A DNA stretch of 64,000 nt, taken from the NCBI RefSeq assembly GCF_900110505.1, contig NZ_FODZ01000005.1, forward strand, positions 186,001 to 250,000. The letters run 5' to 3'. The position numbers and the translations under genes were made by a program. Source of the stretch: Luteibacter sp. UNC138MFCol5.1 (GTDB taxonomy: Bacteria > Pseudomonadota > Gammaproteobacteria > Xanthomonadales > Rhodanobacteraceae). The notes beneath the pieces were generated by a model. That model ran no database searches. It saw nothing but the letters and a program-made list of their open reading frames with translations, and had not been told where the DNA came from. This document shows, piece by piece, positions 61,331 through 64,000 of the stretch (position 1 is its first letter; each line of letters opens with the position of its first letter).

Positions 61331-62242
61331 ATGATCAGGTTCGCTCCGGTCGCACTCGCGGCCGCGCTGTCACTCGCGGGCTGCGCTCACACGCCGAAGG
61401 CCACCGCGCCGATGCCGGTTCCGGCGTCGAGTGCCAGCGCGTCCGCGCCGGCGCCGGCTGGCCCCGCCGCCGACGACAACCTCAACGCCGTGGCCTGGTC
61501 GCAGAACGCGAGCGAGCACGATTTCATCTATCTGCAGACCTACCGCGACGCGACGGAGAAACTCCTCAGGGCGAAGAAGGACCCGACCTGGGACGCCCTG
61601 CCGAAGGCGGACCGTGCCGCGCACCCGTCGCTGAAGGGTCTGAAGCCGGCCGTGATCCTCGACATCGACGAGACCGTGCTCGACAACTCGCCCTACCAGG
61701 CCCGCCTCGTGCGCTCGGGCGGCGAGTTCGACGAGGCCGCATGGGCGGCGTGGTGCAAGGAGGCGATCGCCCGTCCGCTACCCGGCGCGCTCGAATTCAC
61801 GAAGTTCGCCGCCGACCATGGCGTGGCCGTGTTCTACATCTCGAACCGGGCGAAGGATCTCGACGAGGCGACGCTCGCCAACCTCCGTTCGGCCGGTTTC
61901 CCGGTCGCGGGCAAGTCCTCGTTCCTGGGCCTGGGCACCTTCGTCGAAGGATGCGAGCAGGCGGGGAGCGAGAAGGGCTGCCGCCGCCAGCTGGTCGGCA
62001 AGGACCATCGCGTGCTGATGCAGTTCGGCGATCAGATCGGCGACTTCACCGACGTGTATGGCAACAACGCCGAAGGTCGCGCGAAGGCCATGGCGCCGTA
62101 CACCGCGTGGATCGGAGAGCGCTGGTTCGTGCTGCCGAACCCGACGTACGGCGCCTGGGAAAGCGCGCTGTTCGACAACGACTACGGCCTGCCGCGGTCC
62201 GAACGCCGCGCGAAGAAGATCGAATCGCTTCGCACCAACTAA
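61331..62242 (+). CDS. Class C (HAD) acid phosphatase lipoprotein
   Basis: A 303-residue precursor with lipobox LSLAGC (Cys acylated), then a Pro/Ala/Ser linker, then a HAD phosphatase domain similar to lipoprotein e(P4). The nucleophile motif is VILDIDETVLDNSPYQARLV, followed by FYISNRAKDLDEATLANLRS and a lysine region (CRRQLVGKDHRVLMQFGDQI). The family removes phosphate from 5'-nucleotides and organic phosphates in the periplasm. The ATG at 61331 starts the signal (MIRFAPVALAAALSLAGC). It ends 65 bases before the candidate small RNA. Confidence 0.92.
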   Translation: MIRFAPVALAAALSLAGCAHTPKATAPMPVPASSASASAPAPAGPAADDNLNAVAWSQNASEHDFIYLQTYRDATEKLLRAKKDPTWDALPKADRAAHPSLKGLKPAVILDIDETVLDNSPYQARLVRSGGEFDEAAWAAWCKEAIARPLPGALEFTKFAADHGVAVFYISNRAKDLDEATLANLRSAGFPVAGKSSFLGLGTFVEGCEQAGSEKGCRRQLVGKDHRVLMQFGDQIGDFTDVYGNNAEGRAKAMAPYTAWIGERWFVLPNPTYGAWESALFDNDYGLPRSERRAKKIESLRTN

Positions 62243-62273
62243 ATCAGTGAGTTACGGCGCATAACCTGACATA

Positions 62274-62302
62274 TTGCTTTAGCAATGTGAGCCAACTATC
62301 AT
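62274..62302 (+). promoter_or_regulatory. Sigma-70-like promoter before the candidate RNA
   Basis: TTGCTT (62274-62279) and TATCAT (62297-62302) are 17 bases apart, the ideal spacing. Transcription would begin near 62308. Confidence 0.55.
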
Positions 62303-62307
62303 TCCCC

Positions 62308-62410
62308 TCGCCGAAACCTGCGGTGCCCAAAGCAAAGCAGGCAAGGCCATTTCCCTTTCCGGCTTCGGGCTGGATAACCCCGTGAGGCCTCCGGCTTCCG
62401 GGGTTTTTTC
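62308..62410 (+). ncRNA. Candidate small RNA or terminated leader upstream of the lipoprotein gene
   Basis: About 100 bases between a well-spaced promoter and a strong terminator, with no ORF. It can fold into CCTGC/GCAGG and CCGGC-rich hairpins, and the sequence CCGGCTTC occurs twice (about 62370 and 62391), which could give alternative pairings. It does not match 4.5S RNA, 6S RNA, tmRNA or a riboswitch core I can recognise. It could be a free sRNA or the attenuated leader of the lipoprotein mRNA that starts 30 bases downstream. Confidence 0.45.
62375..62410 (+). terminator. Intrinsic terminator between phosphatase and lipoprotein genes
   Basis: AACCCCG pairs with CGGGGTT around a GC-rich loop (about 62376-62405), followed by TTTTTTC. 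It ends about 30 bases before the next gene, so it can terminate the phosphatase gene, the candidate RNA, or attenuate the next gene. Confidence 0.85.
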
Positions 62411-62439
62411 TTGTTACGCTTCCCGATCCCGTTGTCGAC

Positions 62440-63417
62440 ATGCGTGCCATGCCCCGCACTTTCCCGAAGACCCTGGCCCTCCTGCTGGTCCTCGCGCTCG
62501 TCGCGGCCTGCAACCGGCAGAAGGAAGCGCCCGGCACGCCCGGCGGCGGCTCGCCGGAGGACGCCACGCGCGAATCGCTGCAGCTGCTGCGCGACGGTAA
62601 GTTCGACCTCTTCTGGAAACACGCGCTGCCGCCCGCCGACTTCGCGACGCTGCGCGCCGACTGGCCGCGCCGCAACGCCGCGAACGAGCCGATGTCGGAC
62701 GAGGACCGGGCGAAGTTCGAGAACGGCGTGAAACGGCTCACGGAGCCCGACGCCGAGAAGAAACTCTTCGCCGACCTGCGGCCGACGCTCGTCCGCTTCG
62801 ACCGCGACTACAAGGACCAGATGCCGCTGATCGCGGGCATCGGCCAGTCGATGGCGCTCACGGCCATCGACCAGGCGAAGGACCTGACGCTGTCGCAGAA
62901 ACGGCAGCTTCGCGAGGCCGTGAACATCGTCGGCCCGTGGGCCCAGACGGTGTCGTGGGGCGATCAGGCGAAGGCGAAACAGGCCATCGCGACGGTCGTC
63001 GACACCGCGCGGCAGGCCCATCTCTCGACGCCCGACGCGCTGCATGCGATGAACTTCGAGCAATCGATGGCGACCTGGTCGACGGCGTGGCTGGGCTTCA
63101 AGCGCCTGCTGGACGTGTACGGGCTGTCGATCGACAAGACGTTCGACTCGGTGAGCATCGACACGCTGGAGCGCGGCGGCGGCTCCGCCCACGTGAAGAT
63201 CACCTACACCCTGCTCGACAAGCCCATCCAGACCGACGCCACGATGGTGCTGCTCGACGGCCGCTGGTACGACAGCGATCTCCTGCAACGCGTGCGCGAC
63301 GAGCACGCCCGCCTCGCCCCGCCCGCGCCCGCTCCCGCTCCCGCAACCAGCGTTCCCGCGCGCCCCGGCACCGCCGCCACCCCCGCGCCGCCCGTCGCGG
63401 ACGCCAGAGCCCGCTGA
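62440..63417 (+). CDS. Lipoprotein of unknown function
   Basis: A 325-residue precursor with a lipoprotein signal ending LALVAAC. The mature part is about 260 residues, helical with a C-terminal sheet region (SAHVKITYTLLDKPIQTDAT then MVLLDGRWYDSDLLQRVRDE), resembling NTF2-like or SnoaL folds by eye only, and ends in a Pro/Ala-rich tail. I do not recognise a family. The ATG at 62440 is used; one at 62449 is equally possible. It lies just behind a strong terminator. Confidence 0.75.
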   Translation: MRAMPRTFPKTLALLLVLALVAACNRQKEAPGTPGGGSPEDATRESLQLLRDGKFDLFWKHALPPADFATLRADWPRRNAANEPMSDEDRAKFENGVKRLTEPDAEKKLFADLRPTLVRFDRDYKDQMPLIAGIGQSMALTAIDQAKDLTLSQKRQLREAVNIVGPWAQTVSWGDQAKAKQAIATVVDTARQAHLSTPDALHAMNFEQSMATWSTAWLGFKRLLDVYGLSIDKTFDSVSIDTLERGGGSAHVKITYTLLDKPIQTDATMVLLDGRWYDSDLLQRVRDEHARLAPPAPAPAPATSVPARPGTAATPAPPVADARAR

Positions 63418-63434
63418 GGCCTTACAATCGTCCG

Positions 63435-64000
63435 ATGCCTGATATCCCGATGAGTGCGGATCCGCACGTCCATGTCGCCCGTTCGCCCTGGTGGTTCAAG
63501 CTGCTGGGGCGCATGCTCGAACCCTGGGTGCGTATCAAACGCGATCCCGCGGAGCCCGCCACGCTGCTCGGCAGCGGGGCCGCGGTCTGCTACGCCATCG
63601 AACGCGACGGCACGTCCGACGCCCTGATCCTCGAGCGCGCGTGCCGCGAAGCCGGTCTGCCCAGCCCGATGCAGCTGCTCGACCTGCCCGGCCGTCGCCG
63701 TCGCTCGGTGTTCTCGTTGAGCCGCCGCCACGGCTGGCTGTTCGGCCGGACGGACGCACGGGGGCCCAGGGAGCCGATCGGCCAGCTCATCCGCGCACTC
63801 GAGGACGATCCGGAGCGCGACATCCAGATCGTGCCCGTTTCGATCTACGTCGGTCGTGCGCCGAACCGCGAAAGCGGCTGGTTCAGCGTGCTGTTCGCCG
63901 AGAACTGGCTGGTCGTCGGCCGCTTCCGCCGCATGCTCGCGCTGCTGCTCAACGGCCGCGACACCGTCGTGCACTTCTCCGCACCGGTGTCCCTGCGCAG
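63435..64000 (+). CDS. plsB: Glycerol-3-phosphate acyltransferase PlsB (5' part)
   Basis: Transfers an acyl chain to position 1 of sn-glycerol 3-phosphate at the inner membrane, the first step of phospholipid synthesis. The ATG at 63435 starts 188 codons that run to the window end without a stop. The N-terminal region matches PlsB (AVCYAIERDGTSDALILERA; IQIVPVSIYVGRAPNRES). Its catalytic HxxxxD box lies beyond the edge. Its substrate is made by GpsA encoded in this window. Confidence 0.92.
   Translation, partial: MPDIPMSADPHVHVARSPWWFKLLGRMLEPWVRIKRDPAEPATLLGSGAAVCYAIERDGTSDALILERACREAGLPSPMQLLDLPGRRRRSVFSLSRRHGWLFGRTDARGPREPIGQLIRALEDDPERDIQIVPVSIYVGRAPNRESGWFSVLFAENWLVVGRFRRMLALLLNGRDTVVHFSAPVSLR

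Overview
The window is 64 kb of GC-rich (roughly two-thirds G+C) chromosomal DNA with dense, mostly housekeeping gene content. Protein content (RpoH, HemB, Glk, GpsA and PlsB types), the rhlB/trxA-rho and secB-gpsA neighbourhoods, and GTAG-headed REP palindromes like those of Stenotrophomonas and Pseudomonas all point to a gammaproteobacterium of the Xanthomonadales. A Luteibacter/Dyella/Rhodanobacter-type member is most likely; this is inferred from gene content, not from a marker gene. I saw no rRNA, tRNA, CRISPR array, prophage or intact insertion sequence.

Layout. 1-2.6 kb: a MATE exporter (runs off the left edge) and a divergent DUF3667 membrane protein. 2.6-6.3 kb: an unusual intergenic region with three DnaA boxes and several palindromes, then priA and tal. 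6.3-9.2 kb: an aldehyde dehydrogenase and a low-GC pair of exported proteins (a monothiol thioredoxin-fold protein and a small protein with four clustered cysteines). 9.4-17.3 kb: a response regulator/histidine kinase pair followed by a permease-adaptor-outer-membrane-factor RND pump, all on the minus strand. 17.4-21.7 kb: rpoH with a CIRCE-like operator, ung, a double-receiver regulator, ftsX and ftsE. 21.7-28 kb: a REP doublet, rhlB, and divergent trxA and rho (with a 180-residue disordered extension), then glutamate-cysteine ligase. 28-35.4 kb: fadL, ycgL, a 1142-residue membrane ankyrin protein and a Kef-type antiporter.

35.5-41.3 kb: hemB; an orphan sugar ABC ATPase and glucokinase diverging from a LacI-type operator; a tandem duplication in which the 3' end of glk, its terminator and an adjoining exported-protein gene occur twice; and a toxin-antitoxin pair. 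41.3-50.1 kb: a SNF2 helicase, secB-gpsA, rpmB-rpmG, an NmrA-like reductase with divergent LysR regulator, and a fatty-acid desaturase. 50.3-53.6 kb: a four-gene GldA/GldF/GldG-like ABC operon. 53.7-64 kb: mutM, an exported PI-PLC-like protein, a hypothetical gene coupled to tdk, rep, two tandem AI-2E-family permeases, a class C acid phosphatase lipoprotein, a candidate small RNA or leader with its own promoter and terminator, a lipoprotein, and the start of plsB.

Most genes serve replication restart and repair (priA, rep, ung, mutM), envelope homeostasis (RND pump, ftsEX, fadL, desaturase, plsB, gpsA, secB), RNA metabolism (rhlB, rho) and glutathione/potassium or sugar physiology. The most notable features are non-coding: the CIRCE-like site over the rpoH promoter, the DnaA-box/palindrome region before priA, the operator between ugpC and glk, and the duplicated glk tail.
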